In this document: positions 25,160 to 34,378 of the stretch, piece by piece
Numbering within the stretch: position 1 is the stretch's first letter
Layout: every line of letters starts with the position of its first letter
Assembly (NCBI GenBank): GCA_023511795.1
Contig: JAIMAU010000020.1
Span: 1-35,630 of the forward strand
Direction: 5' to 3'
From: Armatimonadota bacterium
Lineage (GTDB): Bacteria; Armatimonadota; UBA5829; DTJY01
DNA: 35,630 bases
Notes under the pieces: model-generated
The model's database searches: none
Seen by the model: only the letters and a program-made list of their open reading frames with translations
Told to the model about the DNA's origin: nothing
Made by a program: the position numbers and the translations under genes

Positions 25160-25179
25160 ATTAGCTCCTTTCTTGTTTA

Positions 25180-25200
25180 TTCTGCTTCAATAAAGCAGAA
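25180..25200 (-). promoter_or_regulatory. Hairpin in the leader of the GH20-like gene
   Basis: Perfect 8-base arms ttctgctt (25180-25187) and aagcagaa (25193-25200) flank a 5-base loop, about 20 bases before the start codon at 25159. It could be an operator or leader structure. There is no direct evidence of function. Confidence 0.35.
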
Positions 25201-25367
25201 ACTTCATTTAAAGTAACCAAGAAACTGGTGGCTTAGTTTGACTAGCTCAGCTAGAATTAGGGTAAAAATTAAAAGAAAGAAACTGCCGACAAAAAAGATT
25301 ACCATAATCGATTTTAAAATGGTAGCAGATGGGTCTTTCGCCCTTTTTAAAAACACAACTAGAATAG

Positions 25368-25396
25368 TTGACTTGTCAGTCATATTCAGGTATATT
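25368..25396 (+). promoter_or_regulatory. Sigma-70-type promoter for htpX
   Basis: TTGACT (25368-25373), 17 bases, TATATT (25391-25396): each hexamer matches consensus at 5/6 with ideal spacing. Transcription would start near 25403, just before the AAAGGAG ribosome binding site (25411-25417). Confidence 0.65.
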
Positions 25397-25428
25397 ATCC
25401 GTGAAAGTTTAAAGGAGTTGGATGTTCT

Positions 25429-26295
25429 ATGAATTCGCTAAAAACAGGTATTTTATTGGCAGCGTTAACAATTCTCATAGTCCTTGTTGGAGGCATGGTT
25501 GGAGGCCCCAGAGGGACAGTTTGGGCTTTTATATTTGCTTTAGCGATGAACGGGCTTGCGTATTGGTACAGCGACAAGATTGTGCTTGCAATGTATGGTG
25601 CAAAGCCAATAAGCGAGGCCGAGTCACCCGGTTTGTACTCTCTTATAAGACGGCTAACAATGGAAGCCGGTCTCCCAATGCCAAAACTCTACATTATTCC
25701 CGGTGAAATGCCCAACGCATTTGCAACCGGTCGCAATCCTGAAAATGCGGCTGTTGCAGTGACCGAGGGACTTCTCAGAATACTTGACCGTGATGAGGTT
25801 GAAGGTGTGCTCGCTCATGAATTGGCGCACGTGAAGAACAGAGACATCTTAATTTCAACAATTGCTGCTACATTGGCCGGAGCAATCATGATGCTCGCAA
25901 ACATGGCTCGGTGGGCAGCGATTTTCGGCAGTATGGGTCGGTCGGATGATAATAGGAATGGCGGTGGCGGACTTGCTCTTCTTATTACTGCTTTCATAGC
26001 ACCCATTGCCGCGATGCTAATCCAATTGGCAATATCGCGCTCGCGCGAATATCAAGCCGACGCAACAGGAGCAATAATTAGTGGCAAGCCACTCAGCTTA
26101 GCCAATGCACTTATAAAACTCGAAAACGCTGCAAAATTCGTGCCAGCAGAAGTGAATCCATCCACGGCGCATATGTTCATAGTGAATCCACTTCGTGGAG
26201 GAGGGATTCTTAGCCTCTTCAGCACACATCCCCCAATCCCTGACCGCGTCAATCGGCTCAGAGCAATAGCTGAAAAGATGGGGCAAACAGTGTAG
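25429..26295 (+). CDS. htpX: HtpX-like M48 membrane zinc metalloprotease
   Basis: This 288-residue protein has the HtpX layout. Two N-terminal membrane segments (about 6-24 and 30-48) come before a cytoplasmic zinc protease domain with HELAH (H130, E131, H134). A further hydrophobic hairpin region (about 142-200) is followed by the third zinc ligand E207 in [10 protein letters not shown], and the C-terminus has [13 protein letters not shown]. HtpX cleaves misfolded membrane proteins and complements FtsH in quality control. The length is normal for the family. ATG 25429 is 11 bases after AAAGGAG; the out-of-frame ATG 25422 is ignored. The gene stands alone with its own promoter and terminator, consistent with a stress-responsive single-gene unit. 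Confidence 0.93.
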   Translation: MNSLKTGILLAALTILIVLVGGMVGGPRGTVWAFIFALAMNGLAYWYSDKIVLAMYGAKPISEAESPGLYSLIRRLTMEAGLPMPKLYIIPGEMPNAFATGRNPENAAVAVTEGLLRILDRDEVEGVLAHELAHVKNRDILISTIAATLAGAIMMLANMARWAAIFGSMGRSDDNRNGGGGLALLITAFIAPIAAMLIQLAISRSREYQADATGAIISGKPLSLANALIKLENAAKFVPAEVNPSTAHMFIVNPLRGGGILSLFSTHPPIPDRVNRLRAIAEKMGQTV

Positions 26296-26314
26296 CCAAG
26301 TTTGCAAATCTAAT

Positions 26315-26344
26315 AAAAGGGAGCTGGTTTTCAGCTCCCTTTTT
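26315..26344 (+). terminator. Intrinsic terminator after htpX
   Basis: The arms aaaagggagctg (26315-26326) and cagctccctttt (26332-26343) pair over 12 bases around a 5-base loop and run into a T-tract. The flanking A- and T-runs could also let it stop transcripts from the opposite strand, where the URO-D gene ends. Confidence 0.9.
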
Positions 26345-26359
26345 GTGTAGACGTCTTAA

Positions 26360-27523
26360 TCACCAGTTGTCATATTTTCCAAACTCTCGTGCGGCAATAT
26401 ACATAGCATTAACATTTTCCACTGGCGTACCTGGTGCAAGGTTGTTACCCTCTCGCAAAACAAACCGGCCGCCATTCATAATGCCCGTGGAAAGTATACG
26501 GCGAACTTCTTCGCGCACTTCAGCAGGCGTTGCCCGAAGAAGGAATTGCACTGAAGGCCCTCCGTTGATTTGAACGTCCGGGCCCAACTCTTGCCTTAAA
26601 GAGCCAAAGTCTACGGGGAAGCCGGTGTCAAATGTCATTACGTTAAGCTCATCGCGAATTATCTTGAAGTGTCTTGTGGCATCACCACAGAGATGTATAC
26701 TGTGCGGCCCAGCGCCTGCAAGTTCCTCAAAAAGGCGTTTGTGACGCGGAAGAACGAATTCTCTATAAGCCTCGCACGAGATAAGCTGAATGCTGTCATC
26801 TGCTATACCCCAACACCTGGGCTTAATTTCATACCCAAGCATCTTTCTCCAAGCTTTAATTCTTATTATTGTTGCCTCTGTTATAAAATCAAGTAGTTCA
26901 TGCACATACTGAGGATCCTCATAAATGTCCATGCATATCTCGGTCGCGCCCCTTAAACTTGCAGCAGCGGTAAACGGCCCATCGGTTCCCAATCCTGAAG
27001 GGATGACATCTGATATCGGCAGACCCATGAAAGTAAAATTCTTAATTTTTTCCTTCAATATTTCATAAAAGCGCAAGTTCTTTTCCATCGACCCATCCTT
27101 AAATGGGTCCGGCACACCCTTGTCAAAAAGCAGACGCTTTCGGTCATCTGTCAATATCGGCTCAGTATCTGGAACTTGGCCATCATAATAGCGCACCGGG
27201 CAACCAAACCATGAAGCTTCATATGTGTTCTGAAGGTCAACATAAACAGCTGGCCAAGCTTCTCTAGGCATCCCCATTTCGGCGTCAAAGAGAAGATTGT
27301 GTCTAACATAGTATTGAAATTCAAGCTGAGTTTCTAGCATAAGTTCAGGATTTTCAGAGTACTCTTTAAAAGTAATTTGCCGAGGATTGAGCCAAGGAGT
27401 GAAAAGGTAGTATCTCACGTTTAGACCAAGCACCACAGGAACGCGAATAGGCTTACCAGCATGATAAGCGTCCCATACTTCTTTAACTTCCTGATTGTGT
27501 AATTTGAAGTCCATTTCCAACAT
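26360..27523 (-). CDS. Uroporphyrinogen decarboxylase (URO-D) family protein
   Basis: This 387-residue protein belongs to the URO-D superfamily, which includes HemE and the corrinoid-dependent methyltransferases (MtaA/MtbA-like). The superfamily TIM barrel is visible from SDVIPSGLGTDGPF (171-184) and IADDSIQLISCEAYREFVLP (240-259) to HLCGDATRHF (277-286) and the C-terminal REGNNLAPGTPVENVNAMY. Methyltransferase members bind zinc through H-x-C and a later Cys. H277 and C279 are present, but the usual later Cys in the GC-x-x-x-x-TP segment reads Asn (N360-N361). It is probably not HemE, because the HemE N-terminal arginine motif is not seen. Such divergent members are common in polysaccharide-degrading bacteria with unknown role. 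The start ATG at 27523 has a weak ribosome binding site. Confidence 0.8.
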   Translation of the reverse strand: MLEMDFKLHNQEVKEVWDAYHAGKPIRVPVVLGLNVRYYLFTPWLNPRQITFKEYSENPELMLETQLEFQYYVRHNLLFDAEMGMPREAWPAVYVDLQNTYEASWFGCPVRYYDGQVPDTEPILTDDRKRLLFDKGVPDPFKDGSMEKNLRFYEILKEKIKNFTFMGLPISDVIPSGLGTDGPFTAAASLRGATEICMDIYEDPQYVHELLDFITEATIIRIKAWRKMLGYEIKPRCWGIADDSIQLISCEAYREFVLPRHKRLFEELAGAGPHSIHLCGDATRHFKIIRDELNVMTFDTGFPVDFGSLRQELGPDVQINGGPSVQFLLRATPAEVREEVRRILSTGIMNGGRFVLREGNNLAPGTPVENVNAMYIAAREFGKYDNW

Positions 27524-27775
27524 TGTTCTAGACCTGCCTCAAACTGCTAATCCACAAAAAGTAAGCAAAATCACATTTTGACCAAACTCCAATTTGCACT
27601 CCGACCTCAGAAATACATTATAGCTTCTGTTAAGTTCTAGGGCAAAAATGAGTAAAGGAGATAAACGGCCAAGCGGTGAATATAAAATCGACAAATAGTA
27701 TGCAGCGCAAATGCGTTTTGAAGATGACTAAAAAATCTTCACACCAAACGCTAATACTAAAGAAGGAGTATAAAG
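27524..27775. other. Divergent intergenic region
   Basis: These 252 bases separate the minus-strand URO-D gene from the plus-strand PHP operon and should hold promoters for both. TTGCAC (27594-27599) followed by an AT-rich ATTATAG stretch (27617-27623) is a weak plus-strand candidate. No RNA gene or strong hairpin is apparent. Confidence 0.4.
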
Positions 27776-28765
27776 TTGAACCGCATATTCTTTACATCCT
27801 TACTACTTTTCTTCATAGCTGGCACTATTTCAAGCGCCGCAAAAGTAGAAAAATGGACATGGGCTAGGGGAAGTCTCCATACCCACACAACCAATAGTGA
27901 TGGCGACAGTCCGCCACAAGTAATAGCCGATTGGTATAGAGAAAATGGCTATAATTTTCTAGCAATCACGGATCATGAGAAATTGACAGACCCACTTCCC
28001 TTGGATAACAATCCGAACGACAACTTCATTCTCATCACAGGGGAGGAACTGGCAATGCCAGGCAAGGGGTCGCCAATTCATGCAAATGCTTTTGGCATAA
28101 CAGAGACAATTAAAGCCCCAAACAGAACTCTTAATGCAGGAAGAAGTGTACGTCGTCTTGTTGAAACCATTCGAGACGCGGGTGGAATACCAATGGTCAA
28201 TCACCCAAATTGGGAAAAAGGCCTTTTGCACATTGACCTGCTTTATATCGATGGACCGTACATTCTTGAGATTGCCAATATGGGCAACGGCAGTCTAAAT
28301 GAAGGAAATTTTGCACGACTCTCAACTGAACAAATTTGGGACTACTTATTGTCAAATGGCAAGGAGGTTTATGCCTCGGCAACCGACGACATGCATTCAA
28401 TCAAAGACGGCCCTACTGGACCAAACGGCCCTGGAAAAGGGTGGATAGTAGCAAAAGTGCCAGAGTTGACACCTAAAGCAGTGTTAACAGCATTGTCAAA
28501 GGGTGATTTCTATGCGTCGACCGGTGTTGAACTTGAGGACTATTCTTTTGATGGCGAAAGATTCTATATTAAGGTGCGTCCAAAGCCAGGCAAGTCGTAT
28601 ATGATTCGATTCGTAGGCAAATGGGGAAGCATACTCCAAGAAACAATGGGTACATCGGCAATATATAAAGTAACTGGAAAGCAAGAACCAAATTCATATA
28701 TCCGCTGCAAAGTAATCTGCTCTGATGAAACCGTTGCCTGGACCCAAGCATTCCGGATTGATTAG
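27776..28765 (+). CDS. Exported PHP-domain metallohydrolase
   Basis: This 329-residue protein has an N-terminal signal peptide (residues 1-22, NRIFFTSLLLFFIAGTISSA) and a PHP domain with a full set of metal ligands: H35-x-H37, D66-H67, E90-E91, H102, H143, and D204 with H207 (TDDMH). PHP proteins are mostly metal-dependent phosphoesterases. A C-terminal beta-rich part (residues 245-329) looks like an accessory domain. TTG 27776 is the start, with AAGGAG 7 bases upstream. It heads an operon of exported proteins; the next gene is 26 bases downstream. The substrate is unknown. A role in cleaving a phosphorylated glycan or polymer would fit its neighbours but is not shown. Confidence 0.85.
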   Translation: MNRIFFTSLLLFFIAGTISSAAKVEKWTWARGSLHTHTTNSDGDSPPQVIADWYRENGYNFLAITDHEKLTDPLPLDNNPNDNFILITGEELAMPGKGSPIHANAFGITETIKAPNRTLNAGRSVRRLVETIRDAGGIPMVNHPNWEKGLLHIDLLYIDGPYILEIANMGNGSLNEGNFARLSTEQIWDYLLSNGKEVYASATDDMHSIKDGPTGPNGPGKGWIVAKVPELTPKAVLTALSKGDFYASTGVELEDYSFDGERFYIKVRPKPGKSYMIRFVGKWGSILQETMGTSAIYKVTGKQEPNSYIRCKVICSDETVAWTQAFRID

Positions 28766-28791
28766 CCATTCTCAAAAGGATAACTTTCAGC

Positions 28792-29970
28792 ATGGTAATA
28801 TCCAGTCTTCGGCTGATTGTCATAGGAATCACAGTGGCAGTAGTTTGCGGGTGCGAACCAGTCATGCGCGAACTTCAATACACCAATCCTCGCACGCACC
28901 TTTTCCCGATGCACATGGATCTTGGCATTGGCGATGAGAAGGTAGACACTGCCACCTTAATCGCTTCTCAAAATTATGTTGCTTTTGTTGAACACCCAAA
29001 CGTCATTGTTCACTACCCAAATGGAATGTCTGCGCTTGCCAAACAGGTAGCCGATGCATTTGAAAAAGCGCGAATTAAAATAGCAGAGCGAACAGGCATA
29101 ACTTGGGCTTTCAAACCAATCGTATATCTCGTTCCTGTTACAAACACATCTTGCGGCTATCGCCTTCGCATATCGCTTCGTAAACAACGCGAACTGAAGT
29201 TGCCATTGATTATTTTGCCAAATGGCGTAGTTCTTTCGGAATGGAGTAGCGGAATAGCACATGAGCTAACCGAAGCATCCATGCTTGCGTCGCTCAGCAG
29301 ACGAGAGCTTTTCCTTGGCGACTATTGCATATTCGGCGGAGGATTAGTCAACGAAACTCGATGGTTTCGCGATGGAGTTTCTGAATTAGCAGGCGAAATC
29401 CTAAACCGCGAACTGTTTGGCGAAGAATATCAGCCGCCAGCTGATATATATGCCGAACTCTCACGCATCCGTGGGCTTCTTTTAGATTGGAATAACTGTA
29501 AAGAATACACAGCAAACGAAAGAGCCTATTACCTCGCTTCTCTTGGGTTAATTCATGAATTAACGAATAGATATGGAGACCATGTAATCGCCCAGATTGT
29601 CGAAGCTGCTTTAAAGCACCGTTACATAAACGGAAGCACGCTTCTCAGGGCTGTCAATAAAATAACTGGTACTGACCTAAAAGAATTTTTAAGAACCTAC
29701 CAGCCGACCTGGCTTGGAATAGAAACAGTGGACGCTAGCCAAAAAGTAAAAATTGCCGCTGTTTATTCCGGCGGCCCTGCTGAAAAATGGGGCTTGAAAG
29801 CAGGAGATATAATTACGTCCGTTGATGGACAGCACGTTCCATCCTCTGCATGGCTAGTCCACTACATCGCCGCACGTCGGCCAAGAGAACGAATTTCGGT
29901 GGAGGTGGAACGTGCTGGGGTTCGCAGTAAATACCACTTAATGGTTGTCTCCAAGCCTGCATTTCATTAA
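28792..29970 (+). CDS. Lipoprotein with degenerate gluzincin motif and C-terminal PDZ domain
   Basis: This 392-residue protein starts with a hydrophobic signal ending in VVCGC (Cys21), a plausible if slightly unusual lipobox. The middle part resembles the MA-type gluzincin peptidases. Where these have HExxH and a later W-x-x-E-G, this protein has H157-E158-L-T-E161 and W191-F-R-D194-G, followed by E198. Two of the expected zinc ligands are therefore altered. Residues about 318-388 form a PDZ domain (AVYSGGPAEKWGLKAGDII). Either the site binds metal differently or the protein is a non-catalytic binder. The gene sits 26 bases after the PHP gene and 71 bases before the GH38-like gene. It should be anchored outside the cytoplasmic membrane. 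Confidence 0.75.
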   Translation: MVISSLRLIVIGITVAVVCGCEPVMRELQYTNPRTHLFPMHMDLGIGDEKVDTATLIASQNYVAFVEHPNVIVHYPNGMSALAKQVADAFEKARIKIAERTGITWAFKPIVYLVPVTNTSCGYRLRISLRKQRELKLPLIILPNGVVLSEWSSGIAHELTEASMLASLSRRELFLGDYCIFGGGLVNETRWFRDGVSELAGEILNRELFGEEYQPPADIYAELSRIRGLLLDWNNCKEYTANERAYYLASLGLIHELTNRYGDHVIAQIVEAALKHRYINGSTLLRAVNKITGTDLKEFLRTYQPTWLGIETVDASQKVKIAAVYSGGPAEKWGLKAGDIITSVDGQHVPSSAWLVHYIAARRPRERISVEVERAGVRSKYHLMVVSKPAFH

Positions 29971-30041
29971 CATGCAGGTATCGATTATTGACCACCCAGT
30001 TCCTTATATGCTAGAAAACAGTTGGGGAGATAAAACAATCC

Positions 30042-32579
30042 ATGGTGATTTACCGCTTGTTGATAAGTTTAATCTTAACTCTTGGCTTTTTTTTGGAGGC
30101 AACTATTTTGCAGGCTGATACGTCAATTCTCACTCGCTCACCAGTTAAGACAATTTATATTGTCCAACTTTCACACCTTGATATTGGATTTACCAATACT
30201 CAAGCGGCAGTAGCCAGGGTATCTGCCAAAACAATCGACGAAGTAATTGCGCTTTGCGAAAAAGATAAAGATTACAAATGGACAATTGAAAGCCTTTGGC
30301 AGCTTGAACAGTGGATGAAAGGCAAGACGTCAGACCAAATTGCACATCTAATGTCGCTCGTTAAAAGTGGACGCATTGGGCTTACTGCGTGCTATGCTGG
30401 CATGTGGAGTAGCATTATGGGTGCGGAAGAAATTTGCCGTTCTTTTTATTTCGCTGCACGCCTTAAAAGGGATTACGGCGTCGAAATAAAGACTGCAATT
30501 CAGAATGACATACCAGGAGCAACGTGGGCTTATCCTCAAGCCCTAAAAAAAAGCGGCGTAAAGTACTTGTTAATGGGCGTTAATAACTTCATCGGTGCTG
30601 GTGCTGAAATTCCAGTAAAAGACAGGCCATTCTACTGGGAAGGTCCTGACGGTAGCCGCGTTCTCACATGGATATGCTCCGACTTTATAGGAAAAGAAAG
30701 CGGCTATCTTTTAGGGCTTTGGGAATATGGCTGGGGTAAAGGCGGCCGTGCCGAAGAAACCGTGCCAAAACTGCTTCAACGTTTGGAGGAAGCTGGCTAT
30801 CCTTACGATGCCATCCTCATAATTGCAGGAACGGGCGACAATGGCCGCACAAATCTTGCTATGACTGAAGGCGCAAGAGAATGGAACTCTAAACATGAAT
30901 CACCAAAAATGGTAATATCCCAGCCTGACGAATTTTTCTCACACATGGAAGCCAAATATGGCGATCTCTTTCCTGTATATCGAGGTGATTGGTCAGGACT
31001 TTGGGACCAAAATGCTCAAGGCACCCCATATGGAACTGCTTTGTCGAGGCAAGTTCACGATGAACTTCCATGCGCCGAAGCTATTGCTTCGTTCATTGAA
31101 GCACTAGAGCTTAGGAAATACCCAAAACAACAAATCGAATCCGCATGGGAGAACGTAATTACGTATGACGAACACTCTGGTGGCGGCGGTTGGCCTGGAA
31201 CACTTACTGCCGAGCAAACACGCGAAGGTAACATTACTGCCCAACGGTATGCGCAGACGGCTTCCAAACTTACGTCAAACGTGCTTCAGAACTCAATCAG
31301 CACGCTTCTAGCGCACGTCAAAATCCACAAAGATAGCTTTTTTGTTTGGAATCCTACGCCGCATATACGAACAGGTGTAATTCAAGTCGGCGACACATTT
31401 ATACTTGCTAAAGATGTGCCGGGCCTTGGCTACAGGTGTTATGGGCCACCCCAAACTTATAAATCCCATCTTGCCATAGGTGCAAATTTTTTGGAAAACG
31501 AATATCTCCGCATCGAGGTAGACAAAAACGGCTTTGTTGCTAGCCTAAAAGATAAACGTACAGGTTTGGAATTAGTTGACCGAAAATCCAAGTACGGCTT
31601 TGGGCAGCTCGTTCAAGCATCAAAAGAATACAATGGGCCCGTAAACTTTAGCAAACCTTCAATAAGAATAAGGCAAACTAGCCCGCTGGCCGCTAGCCTA
31701 ATCATCACAGATGCAAAATCACCGCTTTCAAAAACAGAAATTACCTTGTACGCTGGCGAACCTATAGTAAGATTCAAGCATAAGTTCAACCTACAGCGAA
31801 CACCTTATGCTTCATACGATGACGGTTCAATAAAATATGATATCGCCTATCCATTCAACATTCCCAATGGCAAGTTAACATTCGATACACCTGCCGGATT
31901 GCTCAATCCTTATACCGATTACATGCCGAAAGCCAACTGCATACTCAACGTTCAACATGGTGGTGACATCGCCGGCTCTGAGATAGCTGTGTCTTTCTTC
32001 TCTAGGCAGGCGTTCAATTGGGAATTTGGAAACATCAACTGGATTTGGGGCACGCCAATCCCACCCCAAACTACTGAACTTATGGTGCGGCTTTTGAGTA
32101 AACATGATGAAGCGAAGTACAAGGAAGGAATTGGAAGGGTAATTGTGGAGCCCGACGCACCCAATGTACTTACATTCGAGACAGCATTTTATATACACAA
32201 GCCAGGCGCCGAAAACGTCATCCACTTTTTGGAATCCGAAGCAAACCCGCTGATTGCAAAACCAATTAAAGCAAACCCAAATGGTAACCTCCCATCATCC
32301 GCCCAATTCATCAAACTGGATGGCGACGGGTTCTCTCTTCTCACCTTCAAAAAAGCGGAAGTCGGAAGTGGGTACGTAATTCGTTTAATGGAAAACAAAA
32401 ATAGGCAATCTGAGATACAGATATCCTCTGGATTTTTGAAAATTAAGTCAGCTGAGCTACTGGACATCGTTGAGAATCCCATAGGCAAACTTCCAGTTCA
32501 AAATGGTGCTTTTGCAATAGAAATGCGTCCACGTGAAATTGTCACAATCCGACTTCAGTTATCAAGGACACGAAAATGA
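30042..32579 (+). CDS. Exported GH38-like alpha-mannosidase
   Basis: This 845-residue protein has a signal peptide (about residues 1-26) and a GH38-type N-terminal catalytic barrel. H45-L-D47 (QLSHLDIGFTNT) matches the family zinc motif. D156 in NDIPGATWAYPQAL is at the nucleophile position. H378 in YDEHSGGGGWPG matches the late zinc His. The helical and beta-sandwich C-terminal domains of GH38 appear to follow (residues 390-840; LRIEVDKNGFVASLKDKRTG is the typical start of the beta part). GH38 enzymes remove alpha-linked mannose from glycans. Export suggests action on periplasmic or external mannosylated material, possibly products of the glycosyltransferase island in this window (inference). 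GGGGAG lies 11 bases before ATG 30042. It overlaps the next gene by 4 bases. Confidence 0.87.
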   Translation: MVIYRLLISLILTLGFFLEATILQADTSILTRSPVKTIYIVQLSHLDIGFTNTQAAVARVSAKTIDEVIALCEKDKDYKWTIESLWQLEQWMKGKTSDQIAHLMSLVKSGRIGLTACYAGMWSSIMGAEEICRSFYFAARLKRDYGVEIKTAIQNDIPGATWAYPQALKKSGVKYLLMGVNNFIGAGAEIPVKDRPFYWEGPDGSRVLTWICSDFIGKESGYLLGLWEYGWGKGGRAEETVPKLLQRLEEAGYPYDAILIIAGTGDNGRTNLAMTEGAREWNSKHESPKMVISQPDEFFSHMEAKYGDLFPVYRGDWSGLWDQNAQGTPYGTALSRQVHDELPCAEAIASFIEALELRKYPKQQIESAWENVITYDEHSGGGGWPGTLTAEQTREGNITAQRYAQTASKLTSNVLQNSISTLLAHVKIHKDSFFVWNPTPHIRTGVIQVGDTFILAKDVPGLGYRCYGPPQTYKSHLAIGANFLENEYLRIEVDKNGFVASLKDKRTGLELVDRKSKYGFGQLVQASKEYNGPVNFSKPSIRIRQTSPLAASLIITDAKSPLSKTEITLYAGEPIVRFKHKFNLQRTPYASYDDGSIKYDIAYPFNIPNGKLTFDTPAGLLNPYTDYMPKANCILNVQHGGDIAGSEIAVSFFSRQAFNWEFGNINWIWGTPIPPQTTELMVRLLSKHDEAKYKEGIGRVIVEPDAPNVLTFETAFYIHKPGAENVIHFLESEANPLIAKPIKANPNGNLPSSAQFIKLDGDGFSLLTFKKAEVGSGYVIRLMENKNRQSEIQISSGFLKIKSAELLDIVENPIGKLPVQNGAFAIEMRPREIVTIRLQLSRTRK

Positions 32580-34378
32580 GGGTAGCTCTTTTCACTCTAG
32601 CATTAATTTGCGCCATTCCCATGAGTGTACATGGCAAACTTACAATTACGAAGGCATATTACCGCGATCCAAATGCCAGCCTACACGTGTTTCTCAAAAA
32701 CCAAGGCAGACAACCTGTAAGGCTACTTCCACCGATAGTAGACGATTTTGACTGCGCCACAATTGATGAACATAATGTAAATCGTCCGCAAGATGTGCTC
32801 TGGTACCGCATGCGTCCCAACACTATTGCTCCGGGTGAAATCGCTAACATCTTAATCACTCTTTCAACACCAACCAACAAGTCAAAAACGGTGGAAATTC
32901 GTACGACTAACGGCGAAACCATAAAAACGGTCATCCGATGTGTCGCCGAGCCATTAAGATTCCAAGCAATTCGCTTTGCGCCTGATCTTAAAACAATTGA
33001 TGTATATGTTCGTTGGGCAAACCCCACAAAGTCATCGCTTATCAAAAGCATACTACTCGACGGCAAAGATGTACACAGATTTGCCTCGCCTTGGCCTGCT
33101 AAAGCATACGACGGATTGGCCTTTACAAGAATTGTCTTGGAAAAGCCGCTTGCCAAGAATTCGTTTCACGTCATCGAAGCTAAATCGATTGACGGACTTT
33201 CAACTGCCTATCAGATTCGTGCAATGCCGGCGGAGTTTTTAATTGGCGTTTACGGCACGCCGACTGCTGAGAATATCGCCGATTGGTCAACCCATGGATG
33301 CAATCACTACCTATCTTTCGGTGTCGTGCAACCTGACATCCTTGAAATTATGTCAAAACATCGCATAAGCGTTGGTGCTAAATATATCCCCGAACCGCTG
33401 GTTGACCGCTCTGCTGGCAAAATTGTGAACTTCAATGAGGATATTGCTAGAAAAAATATCGAAGAAATCAAAAACAAGCAGGCGTTCTTATACCACCATC
33501 TTGTAGATGAACCAGACGTTGCAGACCATTATGGAGGAAGACAGCTTGGTATAAGCGCAATGGAGCTAGCTGCTAGGGATGAGTTTTGCGCAAAAGTCGA
33601 CCCTGAACACTATACCTTCGTGCAGTTAGATAATACCTTTCGACCCCAAAATTACCGAGTTTACGGCGAAATAGCCGATGTTATTGCAACTCATCGATAT
33701 TCTCTAGGAAACTTTTTAAGAAGCGAAGCTGGTCAGGAAACATACACACGACCACCATTTCTCAGGGATCTTCTCGAAACAATCGAAAAGCTTAAATTGG
33801 CTACTGAACCAAAGCCATTTTTCATGGTTACCCAATTTTTCAACCTCGGCGAACGCCGTTCTGGACGCGCGCCTACTATAGAAGAAATGCGCCTTCAGTG
33901 CTATGCCATGGTATTGGGCGGTGCACGCGGAATCATCCATTACATCCACTCAGGCTCGACTGGCGGCGGCGAAGGCGGACGCGTGAAAACACTCTGGGAT
34001 GCCATGACAACCCTACACAACGAATTGAGAAGGGTAGGGGAAGTAGCCGCAATTGGCACGCCTGCACCAGCCAATTGGGCAAAATGCAATACTCCCAATG
34101 TCCTTCCAGGCGCAATCCTATGCGGTGATAAAATCGTAGTGGTACTTATCAACCTTAGCCATCGCTCATCCCTCGAAACTTTTGCCGCTCGGCCGGTGCG
34201 AGAAGCAATAGTAACAGTAAAAATTCCCCCTTGGTTAGATGCCAATGCTTTGAAAGTTGTCGCACTTGATAGCGGAGATTTGATTGAAAGCCAACTCCAA
34301 GAAGACATGCTGTCTTTCAAGATAAACGAAATCATTGATGCGCGTTGTTTCCTACTTTCCCGACAAATAGGGCAATGA
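32576..34378 (+). CDS. Exported TIM-barrel protein, putative glycoside hydrolase
   Basis: This 600-residue protein has a signal peptide (RVALFTLALICAIPMSVHG). The N-terminal half (20-220) is beta-rich and could be an immunoglobulin-like or carbohydrate-binding module. The second half reads as a TIM barrel: FLIGVYGTPTAENIADW, then YHHLVDEPDVADHYGG with D311-E312-P313, then QLDNTF, FMVTQFF and the GGARGIIHYIHSG strand near the barrel end. DEP after a strand and a late ARGI-YY strand are common in GH-A-like barrels of uncharacterised secreted glycosidases. No named GH family is claimed. The ATGA overlap with the upstream alpha-mannosidase gene and with the downstream GT2 gene shows translational coupling, so it should act on the same glycan. 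Confidence 0.7.
   Translation: MRVALFTLALICAIPMSVHGKLTITKAYYRDPNASLHVFLKNQGRQPVRLLPPIVDDFDCATIDEHNVNRPQDVLWYRMRPNTIAPGEIANILITLSTPTNKSKTVEIRTTNGETIKTVIRCVAEPLRFQAIRFAPDLKTIDVYVRWANPTKSSLIKSILLDGKDVHRFASPWPAKAYDGLAFTRIVLEKPLAKNSFHVIEAKSIDGLSTAYQIRAMPAEFLIGVYGTPTAENIADWSTHGCNHYLSFGVVQPDILEIMSKHRISVGAKYIPEPLVDRSAGKIVNFNEDIARKNIEEIKNKQAFLYHHLVDEPDVADHYGGRQLGISAMELAARDEFCAKVDPEHYTFVQLDNTFRPQNYRVYGEIADVIATHRYSLGNFLRSEAGQETYTRPPFLRDLLETIEKLKLATEPKPFFMVTQFFNLGERRSGRAPTIEEMRLQCYAMVLGGARGIIHYIHSGSTGGGEGGRVKTLWDAMTTLHNELRRVGEVAAIGTPAPANWAKCNTPNVLPGAILCGDKIVVVLINLSHRSSLETFAARPVREAIVTVKIPPWLDANALKVVALDSGDLIESQLQEDMLSFKINEIIDARCFLLSRQIGQ

Noticed and set aside
26360-27523. HemE (heme biosynthesis)
   Set aside because: The HemE N-terminal arginine motif is absent and the sequence resembles divergent URO-D family members instead.
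27676-27867. 63-residue plus-strand open frame before the PHP gene
   Set aside because: It has no ribosome binding site, overlaps the signal-peptide coding region in another frame and has unusual composition.
34345-34374. TTG start for the last GT2 gene
   Set aside because: It lies within the previous gene; the ATGA overlap at 34375 is a standard coupled start.
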